Shown: positions 9,401-18,143, counted from the stretch's first letter. The stretch: DNA of 56,404 nt from Sulfolobaceae archaeon (GCA_026627305.1 JAPNVD010000029.1:1-56404), one strand, 5' to 3'. The notes: generated from the letters alone by a model not told the origin. Numbers and translations: made by a program.

Positions 9401-10495
9401 TCTTAACCTAATAAGGCTTAATAATAGAAGAATCGATAAAATAAAGCTATAGAACCCCGACAAGTACGCTAAAGGAAAGCTGTCAGATGCTACAGAACCC
9501 GCAAATAATGAACCTATTGTTGAAGCTAAATTGCTACTAAGGTTAAACACCCCAATAATTGACCCCTTATTTTTCTTCACATAGCTAAATAACAACGTGA
9601 AGAAGGAAATATTATAAAAGGTCCATAAGGTCCCAAACGTTATGAATACAGGCACTAATAAAATTCCTATATGTAGTTTAAGCATAAATATCGCGCCCAA
9701 TACCAACATGATTGTGGCTCTAGAAAATGAAGAAATTATGGCATATCGCTCTTCTTTATCTTTAACGAGTTCAGGTACCTTAACATATACAAACTCCTCC
9801 ACTACGTATAATAAAGCATAACTAAGGAAGACTGTATAGGAAGGATTATTTTGTAAATAATTCAGCGGTATGTACAAAGTGTAAAATATTTGTGATGCAA
9901 AATTAAAGAGAACGAATGAGATAATAGGTATAGTTATTAGTTTAAAGTTAGTGTTAGTCCCTGTAGGTGATTTACCTTTAACTACAGGCGAACTATAGGA
10001 AGGTATATAAATGCTTATAGAAATTATCGATAGAATGGAAAAAATGAGCATTAGCAATTTACCCTCTTCTTTAAATATCGCAAATATGTTCCCAAGTACA
10101 TTCCCAGCTAGAGAGAATTGAGATAATCTTGAATTCTGCTTGTTTAACTCCTCAAGACTAAATCTTTCTAACAACAACAACGAATATGCACTCCCATCTA
10201 GAGAAGAAGCAATTGATGCTAATAAGTATGCAGAAAAACTCTGACCAAACATGTATAATAGCGAAATAAGCACCGTTAATACACTTAAGAGGATGAAGAA
10301 TTCTTTTCTTCTAGATACTTTATCGAGAATTAAACCCCAAAGATAGCTACTAGCACTTGATAGAATCCCACTTAAAGCAGACACTAACCCTAATAACAAA
10401 ACTGATCTAGTCTTGTCATAAAGACTAACCGGGTAAGATATACCTACTTGCGTTATTACTGTAGTTATGAATAGTTGTCCTAAATATATTAGCAC
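9386..10495 (-). CDS. Major facilitator superfamily transporter
   Basis: A 369-residue polytopic membrane protein with about eleven hydrophobic helices. The MFS motif A between helices 2 and 3 appears as LWGLILDKVSRRKEF (G-x3-D-x-x-x-R-R/K). It is shorter than the usual 400 residues of 12-helix members. The substrate cannot be inferred. It is divergent from the structured RNA/pibD region and convergent with the cassette gene before it. Confidence 0.82.
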   Translation of the reverse strand: MLIYLGQLFITTVITQVGISYPVSLYDKTRSVLLLGLVSALSGILSSASSYLWGLILDKVSRRKEFFILLSVLTVLISLLYMFGQSFSAYLLASIASSLDGSAYSLLLLERFSLEELNKQNSRLSQFSLAGNVLGNIFAIFKEEGKLLMLIFSILSIISISIYIPSYSSPVVKGKSPTGTNTNFKLITIPIISFVLFNFASQIFYTLYIPLNYLQNNPSYTVFLSYALLYVVEEFVYVKVPELVKDKEERYAIISSFSRATIMLVLGAIFMLKLHIGILLVPVFITFGTLWTFYNISFFTLLFSYVKKNKGSIIGVFNLSSNLASTIGSLFAGSVASDSFPLAYLSGFYSFILSILLLLSLIRLRLRTS

Positions 10496-10562
10496 AGACT
10501 ATTTGCTTTCCTTAATCGTTTTTAAACGAAAAGACTCATAATATCAGTTAGTAAAGATTAAA

Positions 10563-10571
10563 AATTATAAG
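10563..10571 (+). promoter_or_regulatory. Probable TATA box for the structured RNA/pibD transcript
   Basis: AATTATAAG within the run AAAAATTATAAG lies about 25 bases before the TATGGG where the GC-rich structured segment begins. This is the expected TATA to start-site distance in Sulfolobales. Confidence 0.4.
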
Positions 10572-10589
10572 CTAGTTTACTTAATACTA

Positions 10590-10670
10590 CTATGGGTATC
10601 TGGCCCTCCGAGAGTCTCGCAGAGGCCAATGAACATGAAGAGGGTTTCCTCGTGGCCCCCATTGCTTTTA
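10590..10670 (+). ncRNA. Structured GC-rich RNA element (small RNA or pibD leader), class unknown
   Basis: In an otherwise AT-rich gap this 80-base block is GC-rich and folds by eye into two hairpins. The first (10601-10628) pairs TGGCC with GGCCA, TC with GA, and CGAG with CTCG around an AGT loop, with small bulges. The second (about 10628-10663) pairs AATG with CATT around an 8/8 internal loop and closes with GAGG/CCTC around GTTT. A TATA-like box sits about 25 bases upstream, and TTTTATTT follows directly. No C/D boxes or ACA box are seen, and it is not a tRNA. It ends only about 6-10 bases before pibD, so it may be either a free small RNA or a 5' leader. Confidence 0.45.
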
Positions 10671-10675
10671 TTTAG

Positions 10676-11401
10676 GTGAATTGCATGCTATTACTAATAT
10701 ACTTGTTACAAGTCGTAAGCAGCCTAATAATGATGGGTCATACTTCTATTTTAGATTTGAAAAGTAGAGAAGTTGATCTAAAGATTTGGTTATATTATTC
10801 TCCCATAATACTTTTTATAATATACGATATTAAACACGTATACCTTCCCTTATATCTCTATTCGCTTACAACAAGCGAACTATTACTTGGCTTACTATAT
10901 AAGTTCTCGATGATAGGAGGTGCAGATGTATTTGCAAGCTTGTTATTAAGTTTAGCAAATGCATACATAGTTCCATTATTCTCATCAAAATTGGCCAGAC
11001 TGGGAATGGAGCCCTTGCTGATACTCCTTTATACGTCCTTACTTATATTATTTTATGGTTTCTACAACTTTGTTAGAAACATTCCATATGTTAAAGGATA
11101 TACATTTTCGCAAAAGCTTAAATTAGCGTTTGTAGGAAAGCGTGTGAAAGTTCGTGATTTTCTAAATTCTAGATTCCTTTTCCCGCTTACAAAGATAAAA
11201 GAAGATGGAACAGTTGAACTCAGATTTAATTTTGATATTGAAGAAGACGATAAGATGTGGAGAGAGTACTTTAGAAAACTAGTAGAAAAAGGTCTAATAG
11301 ATGAAAATAGCACAATATGGGTTACTTGGGGAATTCCAGTACTTCCGTTTATGCTAATGGGCTATATACTATCACTTTTAATAGGATTTCCCTTTATTTG
11401 A
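10676..11401 (+). CDS. pibD: Class III prepilin/preflagellin peptidase PibD
   Basis: A 241-residue membrane aspartyl protease of the TadA/FlaK type. The two catalytic aspartates are Asp27 in SILDLKSREVD and Asp84 in GGADVF (the GxGD-type motif, with the GGAD variant). There are several transmembrane helices in the first 130 residues and a last one at the C-terminus; the cytosolic loop at about 140-210 is charged. It cleaves the short basic leader of type IV pilin-like proteins; both UpsA and UpsB in this window carry the K-A/I-S site it recognises. GTG at 10676 opens the frame; ATG at 10685 (MLLLIYLL) is an equally good start. Confidence 0.88.
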   Translation: MNCMLLLIYLLQVVSSLIMMGHTSILDLKSREVDLKIWLYYSPIILFIIYDIKHVYLPLYLYSLTTSELLLGLLYKFSMIGGADVFASLLLSLANAYIVPLFSSKLARLGMEPLLILLYTSLLILFYGFYNFVRNIPYVKGYTFSQKLKLAFVGKRVKVRDFLNSRFLFPLTKIKEDGTVELRFNFDIEEDDKMWREYFRKLVEKGLIDENSTIWVTWGIPVLPFMLMGYILSLLIGFPFI

Positions 11402-11442
11402 AGACATTAAATTACTTAAACCCTTAGGAGATAATTTAGTTG

Positions 11443-11519
11443 GAGGTATTCAGGGATCCACGGATTGATGTTTTTAATATTAAAGTATACCCCCACCCCC
11501 CTGGATCCCTGGATACCTC
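11443..11519. repeat. 18-bp inverted repeat with 41-base spacer
   Basis: The left arm at 11443-11460 is GAGGTATTCAGGGATCCA. The right arm at 11502-11519 is its reverse complement with a single T/C difference, which becomes a G-U wobble in RNA, so the transcript can form an unbroken 18-bp stem. The spacer starts CGGATTGATG and ends in a C-tract (CCCCCACCCCCC). It lies between converging genes (pibD and the small minus-strand ORF). It could be a bidirectional terminator hairpin or the terminal repeats of a decayed insertion. Confidence 0.75.
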
Positions 11520-11703
11520 AAGATTTTTTGCTTAAATATTGAATTACCTCAAAAAATGTAAATATAGTAACAACTATAGCTATAACGAGTACTAAAATAT
11601 CGAACTTTACATTGAATTGATTATGTAAACTGTACATTACTGTTACTCCTAACATTGACAAGTTTATGCTAGTATTAATATTATGTAAGTTAATGACTTT
11701 CAT
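11518..11703 (-). CDS. Possible small membrane protein (61 residues)
   Basis: A 61-residue ORF with one clear transmembrane helix (FDILVLVIAIVVTIFTFFEVI, about 34-54) and a weaker hydrophobic segment before it, ending in a basic KKS tail. No homologue is recognised. Its stop lies inside the right arm of the inverted repeat. It may be a genuine small membrane protein or a remnant; support is only compositional. Confidence 0.35.
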   Translation of the reverse strand: MKVINLHNINTSINLSMLGVTVMYSLHNQFNVKFDILVLVIAIVVTIFTFFEVIQYLSKKS

Positions 11704-11913
11704 ATGTGATATTTTGCACTTATAGATTTAGAGCAAAAAATAATAGAATGTCGTAGAATCACAACCTAAGATCTAAACAGTTATACAAGTCAATCATAGC
11801 TTCGTGGTTAAGTATTATTATAAGTCTAGGAGAATTTTATAGGTTTTGGTAAAATTTTTCAATTTTAAGAGGAAAACTATTAATAATAAATATCTACGTT
11901 TATCTCTCTTACC

Positions 11914-11921
11914 TTTTTAAT
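11914..11921 (+). promoter_or_regulatory. TATA-like element of the ups operon
   Basis: TTTTTAAT lies 19-26 bases before the upsX ATG at 11940, preceded by a pyrimidine-rich run (TTTATCTCTCTTACC). The spacing implies a leaderless transcript. The DNA-damage hexamer ANTTTC reported for Sulfolobus was looked for in the 100 bases upstream and is not present on either strand. Confidence 0.4.
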
Positions 11922-11939
11922 CTTATACATTATCAAATA

Positions 11940-13967
11940 ATGGCTCTAATACCCAACTTGGCATATGCTTACAAGTTAAATTTACCCAGTGAGCTGAATT
12001 TTTGGATTAGGGAAAACAATAGGAGTCCCATATTGAGAGTTTCAGCGTTAAAGTATCCCAAGATTTTTTTAACTGAAAATGGTTTAGAAGCAAACGACGA
12101 TCTTATTTTTTATGAGTACAAAGGATATCTATTTCAATTTAATATTAAAACTGGAGAGAAGACAAGAATTTTTGAAGAACCATATGGATATTATGTGATA
12201 CTTGATGGAAAAATTATTCCCATTAAAACAAGCGAGAAAAAAGAAATATTTGATCAAAAATATAATAAGTATAATAAAATATTAGATACGATTTTGTTAG
12301 AAAATAAGAGTACATCGCTCATTTATTTTAACGGAAACTTCTTACAATTCGATAAACCTAATTATTATTACGTAAATGAAGACTTTATATCACTGGTATA
12401 CGATGATAAAACATTAGCTATAGATAAAAACACGTTAGAGAAATTTAAGGTACCAATTAAAGGTAATGTAATTGGTCGCTATAATGATGCTATAATAGTG
12501 AAGGATAATAATAACATTATTTACATAGTACATAATAACGATCGTCAATTATTAGGAATATGCAGTTCAGAAGCATACTATATAGGAAAGCTAGGAGAAG
12601 GACATTTAATCTTATGTGGAAACGAGCTAAAATTTTATGATAAAGAAAGTTGGTCATATTTAGGTCGCTCTAAAACACACTTCGGGCATGCTAATTCTCA
12701 TTATGCTATAATACCGAATTATGAGAATTCAGTAATATTGAACGAGGATTTATCAGTTATAGGTAAATTGGATAGGTTAATTTCGGCCTACATTATTGAT
12801 CATACAGCGTTCATACTAAATGAAGACCTTTGGTTAGGTTCGCTAGAGCTTAACAATATGATTGAACCGATCGAAATCGAAAGAGAGAATATAGGATATA
12901 AATTATGTTTAAATAATAAATACTTTTCATTAAATTTTAGTAAATTTGACTTATATTATGAGAAAACTGATGAATCATGCTACATAGTTGAACCAAAATA
13001 CCTTATATCAAAAAATCAAGCAGAACTTGTTGCAGAATTAAAATCGCCTTTTCATAACTATGAAATAAAACTACCAGTACTTGAATACAAAAGGCCTATC
13101 ATTGATATCTTTGACAAGAATTTAATTGTTGCGTTGGATGGAGGAAAAAGCAACCTAGATCCTACCAAAAATGCAATATTAATTGCAAAGATCAAATATA
13201 ATATAGAAACTAAAAGAAAGATAAATATTATAATAGAGGTTGATAGAAATGTTATAGAATTACCTATTGATAACGGTAATGATAGAACGATAGACATTAA
13301 GGTTCCTGTTAGCATTATAGATACGAATAATAAAATCTTGAGAATTTTTATAAAACATAATAATATAAAGGAACTCGTTAGGGAGTATTTAATAAAACCT
13401 GAGGAAAGAAGTAAACCTAAGAATGTAGATCCAAAAATACTAACTAAGGTTATTGATAACGAGTGCATTAAAGAGAAGATTATTAGTGATGAATATTTTA
13501 CGTGGACCTCTAAAGAGAGCTCAATATGCGAATATAACAGCATAGTAGTAGGAAAGTTAAACGATCATATAACTCTGGAAGGTAAGGAATTTATAATAGA
13601 TTCAACTTATAGAGAAGTAGAAATTATTAAAGAAAATTACAAAAGAAAATATCTCATAATAGGAATTGAAAATCCTGTCAAAATAAATGGAATTATGATA
13701 AAAGAGAATAGCTTGATAATACAATTTGAGACCTATTACCCAGTTGAGATATTATATGGCCTTCACGTTTGTAGAGGTTATAATATTAAATTGTGCGAGT
13801 TTCCCTTAGATCCAATTGCTGATAAAATAATTTTCAAAAGTTATATTGGAAATATAATCGTTAGAACGGAATTCCATATTTTGGATCATATAAAGAGTTA
13901 TATTAAAGAAGCAATAATTAACGCGATAACAGTGAAACAACAATTAGAAAATATCGGCTTACTCTGA
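11940..13967 (+). CDS. upsX: UpsX, conserved protein of the UV-inducible pilus operon
   Basis: A 675-residue soluble protein, first in the ups operon. Identity rests mainly on position: a single large unknown gene immediately before the assembly ATPase, as in known Sulfolobales ups loci. The sequence is rich in beta-strand-forming repeats (for example DLIFYEYKGYLFQF, YYYVNEDFISLVYDD) over the first 330 residues, suggesting a propeller-like N-terminal half. It has no signal peptide or transmembrane helix and no known enzymatic motif. A Cys-containing pair near LCGNEL and a C-terminal region with VCRGYNIKLCEF are visible. Function remains unknown in the literature I recall. Confidence 0.78.
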   Translation: MALIPNLAYAYKLNLPSELNFWIRENNRSPILRVSALKYPKIFLTENGLEANDDLIFYEYKGYLFQFNIKTGEKTRIFEEPYGYYVILDGKIIPIKTSEKKEIFDQKYNKYNKILDTILLENKSTSLIYFNGNFLQFDKPNYYYVNEDFISLVYDDKTLAIDKNTLEKFKVPIKGNVIGRYNDAIIVKDNNNIIYIVHNNDRQLLGICSSEAYYIGKLGEGHLILCGNELKFYDKESWSYLGRSKTHFGHANSHYAIIPNYENSVILNEDLSVIGKLDRLISAYIIDHTAFILNEDLWLGSLELNNMIEPIEIERENIGYKLCLNNKYFSLNFSKFDLYYEKTDESCYIVEPKYLISKNQAELVAELKSPFHNYEIKLPVLEYKRPIIDIFDKNLIVALDGGKSNLDPTKNAILIAKIKYNIETKRKINIIIEVDRNVIELPIDNGNDRTIDIKVPVSIIDTNNKILRIFIKHNNIKELVREYLIKPEERSKPKNVDPKILTKVIDNECIKEKIISDEYFTWTSKESSICEYNSIVVGKLNDHITLEGKEFIIDSTYREVEIIKENYKRKYLIIGIENPVKINGIMIKENSLIIQFETYYPVEILYGLHVCRGYNIKLCEFPLDPIADKIIFKSYIGNIIVRTEFHILDHIKSYIKEAIINAITVKQQLENIGLL

Positions 13968-13992
13968 CTGTAAATATTATAAAAGTGGATAT

Positions 13993-15375
13993 GTGTCTGA
14001 AACTATCCTAGAAGAATACTATATAGGTCCTGCAAAGGTAATAATTAAAGAAGTTAACAATAGCGGTTATTATATCGTAGAGGAACCAACTATAGATGAA
14101 AATACCAAACAATTAGTTGATAAAGTAATTAATGAGCTTTACACTTCAAACTATTCAAATATTGAAGAAGAAATAGTAAAACGAACTAAAGAAGCTGGCT
14201 TGCCGGATACCGAAGTAGAAAATGTATTGTACATAATAAGAAAGAGACTTCTTTATGATAAAATAACTATTCCTATGTTAGATCCGAATGTTGAAGAGAT
14301 CGAGTGTAAGGGTTATAAGGTTCCGATAACAGTTATACATAGGAAATATAGTGAGTTTTCAAGACTATATACAAATATTATATTCGATACCGATGATGAA
14401 ATCCTAAAGGTTATTGAAAAATTAGCAGAAGTCAGCAATAAAGCTATAAATATTGCAAGACCATATATGGAATTTACCTTACCTGAAGGACATAGAGTTG
14501 CTGCAACTATCTCTAACGAGATATCTTTACCAGGTTCAACATTTGATATAAGAAAGTTTCCAACACGTCCTCTAAGTATCGTATGGCTTCTGAAAAATGA
14601 TATGTTAAATGAGCTAATAGCAGCTTATCTTTGGTTCTTGTTGGACTTTAAGCCCTTTTTAATAATTGTAGGACCTACAGGGTCTGGAAAGACAACACTA
14701 TTGAATGCCCTCCTAGGTTTGCTTAATCCTGTAAATAAAATAATAACTATTGAAGATGTGCCGGAAATTAACATACTATCAGATAATAGAGTTAGATTCT
14801 TTAGTAGAGAAACACTCAACCAAGAGTATAACATCTCTCTTTTAGATCTTGCTAGACTATCTTTAAGATACAGACCAGATTATCTAGTAATAGGCGAAGT
14901 AAGAGGCAAAGAAATTGAAGCATTAATACATGCAGCTCTATCGGGTCATGGATCTATAACCACATTTCATGGATCTTCTCCAGAAGATGTAGTAACTAGA
15001 GTCACTAGCCTCTTAAATCCAGATCTTGCTAATCTGTTCCTGCAGAGCATTTGGGGTTTCATAATAGTGGGAATGTATAAGAATAAAAGAAGAATATTAA
15101 GGATCTATGAAATTACAAAATCTACTAAATATAAAATTATTTTTGAATATTCGTTTTCAGAAAATAAATATAAACCTGATAATATTGAAAAAGTAATAAA
15201 AGAATCGACTAGACTCAGAAAGATAGGAAAGCTCTATGGATATTCTATCAACTCGTTAAAGGAAGAGTTAGAGAAAAGGATGAACTTTCTTATTGAATTG
15301 AAAGAGAAAGATATATCAGATTTTAATGAAATTCAGCTTAAATTAAAAGAATTTTATAGGGGTAAACTAGAATGA
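13993..15375 (+). CDS. upsE: UpsE, type IV pilus assembly/secretion ATPase
   Basis: A 460-residue VirB11/PilT-superfamily ATPase powering assembly of the UV-induced pilus. Walker A is GPTGSGKTT at 227-235, the Asp box ITIEDVPE at about 251-258, Walker B YLVIGEVRG at 297-305, and the His box SGHGSITTFHG at 317-327. The start is a GTG at 13993; the overlapping ATG two bases earlier is out of frame. It lies 25 bases after upsX and overlaps upsF by four bases (ATGA). Confidence 0.93.
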   Translation: MSETILEEYYIGPAKVIIKEVNNSGYYIVEEPTIDENTKQLVDKVINELYTSNYSNIEEEIVKRTKEAGLPDTEVENVLYIIRKRLLYDKITIPMLDPNVEEIECKGYKVPITVIHRKYSEFSRLYTNIIFDTDDEILKVIEKLAEVSNKAINIARPYMEFTLPEGHRVAATISNEISLPGSTFDIRKFPTRPLSIVWLLKNDMLNELIAAYLWFLLDFKPFLIIVGPTGSGKTTLLNALLGLLNPVNKIITIEDVPEINILSDNRVRFFSRETLNQEYNISLLDLARLSLRYRPDYLVIGEVRGKEIEALIHAALSGHGSITTFHGSSPEDVVTRVTSLLNPDLANLFLQSIWGFIIVGMYKNKRRILRIYEITKSTKYKIIFEYSFSENKYKPDNIEKVIKESTRLRKIGKLYGYSINSLKEELEKRMNFLIELKEKDISDFNEIQLKLKEFYRGKLE

Positions 15376-16883
15376 AAATTTTAACAAAATTTTCAGAATA
15401 TTTAAAAAATGCAATAATATATTATGGAGGAGATTACAGCAACTTAATAAGAAAATATAAAGGGATTTTAATAAAATTCCTCCCACCTATAGTAGCAACT
15501 CAAATAATTTTATTCTTTCTATATTTACATCATTTGCTTTTCTTACCTTTATATTTAGTATTCTCGCCGTTATTTCTAGCTGAAACAATACTTATTATAG
15601 AGCCTTTTATTATTACATGGTCTAACAGGGAAGAGTTTAAAAAGATGATAGAGAAAGAGTTGCCATTTTTTGTAATAATTATGTACCTTAACTCGTTGAT
15701 GAATAAAGGAATTTTAGAAACTTTAACTGAAATAGCTAAAAATAAGGTATTGAAATCTATACAAATAGAATATAACATGGTAAGAAAGGAAATGGAAATC
15801 TTTGGGAGAAGCTTATTTAAATCGCTAGAAAAAAGAGCACTACTGCATAATAACGATAATCTAGGTAAATTTTTGCTTAACTACTTAACTGTTGCATATA
15901 CAGGAGCAGGAATAAAAGAGACGCTAAGAGAAGAAATGAAAATACAACTAAACTTAATACACGAACAATATAAAAATTATATTAACAAGTCAGCCGAATT
16001 TGTTGAATTGATTTTCTCCTTGTATTTATTAGTACCGCTAATACTTTTAGGTTTTAGCTTTACATTTAAGGTCAACGTAATATTTTTCTTCATACCGTTA
16101 TTGTTTACTCCAGCTATATACTTACTAATTAGTTCTCAGCAACCAGATGTGGGATACCAAATGAATTTCAGCTATAAAGATCTTATACCTTTACCCTTAT
16201 CCCTGCTTGTGATGTTCATACCTATTCTAAATATAGTAGAAAAAATATCAGTAGCCATATTTATTAACATTGTATTTTTAGTTAAAAAATACCTACGTAT
16301 CTATAAAGATGAAAAAATCTTGGAGGAATTACCACTAATTCTTAGAGAAGTTGCAGACTACAGCAGACTAGGGTATAGTATCAGGAATACTTTGTTAAAA
16401 ATTCCAATTGAAAAATATTCAAAAGAAACTCAAGAACTCATTAAAAGAATTAGGAAAAATATTATTAGTAATAAAAAATTAGGAAAAATAAATAGTAGTA
16501 TTTGGCTCATAGATATTATTTTCACTATACTCGAACTTGTAGATATGATAGGTGGTGAAACATATACTGTCGTAACGGAACTATCAAATATCCTGATTTC
16601 TCTCATTGATGAAAGAAGAAAACTAATAAACGAGCTACGACCTTACTCATTTTTAGCATACATGACACCATTTCTTTTATGGTTTACCCTAGGAACATTC
16701 AGTAATATATCGACTGATCTTAGCTTACTGCCTGTATTACAATCTATAATAATTTTGTATAGCATTCTCATTGCGGTTATCTTCTCTAAGATATCAAAAT
16801 TTACAATAATAAATGTCCCATTATTATCAATAGTTGCGCTAGAGTCGCTAATACTTTCGATGCTCCCTCTAAGACTAATATAA
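15372..16883 (+). CDS. upsF: UpsF, polytopic pilus assembly platform protein
   Basis: A 503-residue membrane protein of the TadC/FlaJ type. Two homologous blocks of hydrophobic helices (about 35-75 and 212-300, then 415-500) are separated by helical cytosolic regions (for example EMEIFGRSLFKSLEKRALL and ILEELPLILREVADYSRLGYS), the usual T2SF duplication. It anchors UpsE and the growing pilin filament in the membrane. Translation is coupled to upsE by a 4-base overlap, and upsA follows after 23 bases. Confidence 0.9.
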   Translation: MKILTKFSEYLKNAIIYYGGDYSNLIRKYKGILIKFLPPIVATQIILFFLYLHHLLFLPLYLVFSPLFLAETILIIEPFIITWSNREEFKKMIEKELPFFVIIMYLNSLMNKGILETLTEIAKNKVLKSIQIEYNMVRKEMEIFGRSLFKSLEKRALLHNNDNLGKFLLNYLTVAYTGAGIKETLREEMKIQLNLIHEQYKNYINKSAEFVELIFSLYLLVPLILLGFSFTFKVNVIFFFIPLLFTPAIYLLISSQQPDVGYQMNFSYKDLIPLPLSLLVMFIPILNIVEKISVAIFINIVFLVKKYLRIYKDEKILEELPLILREVADYSRLGYSIRNTLLKIPIEKYSKETQELIKRIRKNIISNKKLGKINSSIWLIDIIFTILELVDMIGGETYTVVTELSNILISLIDERRKLINELRPYSFLAYMTPFLLWFTLGTFSNISTDLSLLPVLQSIIILYSILIAVIFSKISKFTIINVPLLSIVALESLILSMLPLRLI

Positions 16884-16906
16884 CTTAAACTAAAAGTAGA
16901 GGCAAG

Positions 16907-17380
16907 ATGCAAATTTCAAGACAAAGCACTAACAAGAAGAAAACACATAGAAAGGCTATTTCCTCTATAATGGGCACTATAATAGTGTTAGCTATAACAT
17001 TAGCGTTAGGAGGACTTCTATATGCCTATACACAAGGACTATTTAACAATCTTACTCAAAACGTTAACGTGGTAACTCAATATAACTTAATAGTAAATCC
17101 TGCCAGCTCTCAGGCGTATTTAGAGGTTAATTTACAGAATAACGGAAACATAAGAGTCAATGTCACGTCTATAAGTATCATAAGTGGCAATAGCAATTTT
17201 ACCTATAATTTTAAAGACCTTGTATTACAGCCAGGACAAACTTACCAGACGATTATACCCATTAATTCAAGCATATCTATCACCGCAGGAAACTATTACA
17301 CAGTGATCTTAACAGGAGTTTTACCAAACGGAAAGCCATATACTTCAGTACAGAACGTTTTAGCATCAACAAGTAGTTAA
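16907..17380 (+). CDS. upsA: UpsA, major pilin of the UV-inducible pilus
   Basis: A 157-residue pilin. A basic N-terminal leader (MQISRQSTNKKKTHRKA) ends in the class III signal peptidase site RKA/ISS at 15-19, followed by the hydrophobic core helix GTIIVLAITLALGGLLYAY that builds the filament interior. The remainder is a Thr/Ser/Asn-rich beta domain with several N-x-S/T sequons (NLTQ, NVTS, NFTY), so the exposed pilus surface is probably N-glycosylated. The known role of Ups pili is species-specific cell aggregation after DNA damage. Confidence 0.92.
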   Translation: MQISRQSTNKKKTHRKAISSIMGTIIVLAITLALGGLLYAYTQGLFNNLTQNVNVVTQYNLIVNPASSQAYLEVNLQNNGNIRVNVTSISIISGNSNFTYNFKDLVLQPGQTYQTIIPINSSISITAGNYYTVILTGVLPNGKPYTSVQNVLASTSS

Positions 17381-17391
17381 GGGTAATTAAG

Positions 17392-17811
17392 ATGAAAACT
17401 ATAAAAGCCATTTCTACTATTTTTTCAACTCTTATTGTCACATTTATAGTACTTACTTTATCAGTTCCTCTTATGCTATATTTTTATCATGCATACTCAA
17501 CCCTAAATCTCACACAGAGCAATGAAGTTAGAAATATAGATATAAGCGTGATGACTAGACTTAGTGCAATAGAACTTAACGATACGCTAAACGGAATTTT
17601 CATTTACAATTATGGAAGCATTCCTGCACATATAACAGAAGTAATAATAGACAATATAACATATAGTATCAACTTTACACTAGAGCCAAATCAGATAGTT
17701 CCTCTTTCGGCAATTCTAGGTAATAATTATAATAAAAATACTGCAATGGAATTAACAACAGACATGTTAATACTTAATGTTAATGGTGTAATAGAAACAA
17801 TTTACTTCTAA
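17392..17811 (+). CDS. upsB: UpsB, second pilin of the UV-inducible pilus
   Basis: A 139-residue pilin with the short leader MKTIKA and the PibD site KA/IST at residues 5-8, followed by the hydrophobic helix TLIVTFIVLTLSVPLMLYFYHAY. The globular part contains sequons (NLTQ, NDTL, NFTL). It is 11 bases after upsA and last in the operon; only two bases separate it from the convergent winged-helix gene. Confidence 0.9.
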   Translation: MKTIKAISTIFSTLIVTFIVLTLSVPLMLYFYHAYSTLNLTQSNEVRNIDISVMTRLSAIELNDTLNGIFIYNYGSIPAHITEVIIDNITYSINFTLEPNQIVPLSAILGNNYNKNTAMELTTDMLILNVNGVIETIYF

Positions 17812-17813
17812 TT

Positions 17814-18083
17814 TTAAGCATTTTGCTCTGCAGTTTCCGGTTTCATAGTTATATCCAATAAATATCCTTTTTCAAAACCCTCCAATACCTCTTCACCCTT
17901 TTTTGTTAATTTATATACTTTATGAGAACCTTTTGAATATATAGGCTCGATTAAATTCAGTTCCTCTAAAATATGAAATACAGCTAGAACTTCATATCGT
18001 GGCAAACCTGTCTTAATTACTACCTCACCAGGGTTTAATGCACCGTTTCTTATAGCTTCTAAAACTAACTTTATCTCGTTCAT
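17814..18083 (-). CDS. Winged-helix DNA-binding protein
   Basis: An 89-residue single wHTH domain: helix-turn-helix at about 16-45 (GALNPGEVVIKTGLPRYEVLAVFHILEE is one continuous fit), then a wing with KGSHKVYKLTKKGEEVL. It is probably a transcription factor, or an MCM/ESCRT-type wHTH adaptor. It is divergent from endonuclease III across a 60-base promoter gap and convergent with the ups operon, so it is placed to regulate either; no direct evidence links it to them. Confidence 0.75.
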   Translation of the reverse strand: MNEIKLVLEAIRNGALNPGEVVIKTGLPRYEVLAVFHILEELNLIEPIYSKGSHKVYKLTKKGEEVLEGFEKGYLLDITMKPETAEQNA

Positions 18084-18091
18084 ATCACTTC

Positions 18092-18097
18092 AATTTC
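18092..18097 (+). promoter_or_regulatory. Candidate DNA-damage hexamer (ANTTTC type) before endonuclease III
   Basis: AATTTC precedes a TATA-like TTATAACTT at 18106-18114, ahead of the ATG at 18144. Sulfolobus damage-inducible promoters are reported to carry ANTTTC. The motif is short and expected by chance every few hundred bases here, so this is only a candidate. Confidence 0.25.
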
Positions 18098-18143
18098 TTT
18101 TTACGTTATAACTTAAAAGCTAAGCCCCTCTAAAATACTTCAT

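Larger units (their letters stand above)
11402..11939. other. 538-base gap between pibD and the ups operon
   Basis: It holds an 18-bp inverted repeat (11443-11519), a small minus-strand ORF (11518-11703) and the ups promoter. The segment 11704-11900 is AT-rich and shows no further gene or repeat. There is no transposase and no tRNA, so the repeat has no attached mobile gene. Confidence 0.6.

Noticed and set aside
10590-10670. Box C/D or H/ACA guide RNA
   Set aside because: No RTGATGA/CTGA pair and no 3' ACA at the right distance; left as an unassigned structured RNA.
11840-11939. DNA-damage hexamer ANTTTC at the ups promoter
   Set aside because: Searched on both strands; the nearest candidates (TTTTTC, GAAAAC) do not fit.
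13058-13543. 161-residue hydrophobic minus-strand frame inside upsX
   Set aside because: An antisense shadow of an AT-rich gene; hydrophobicity is the usual result of reading Lys/Asn/Ile codons backwards.
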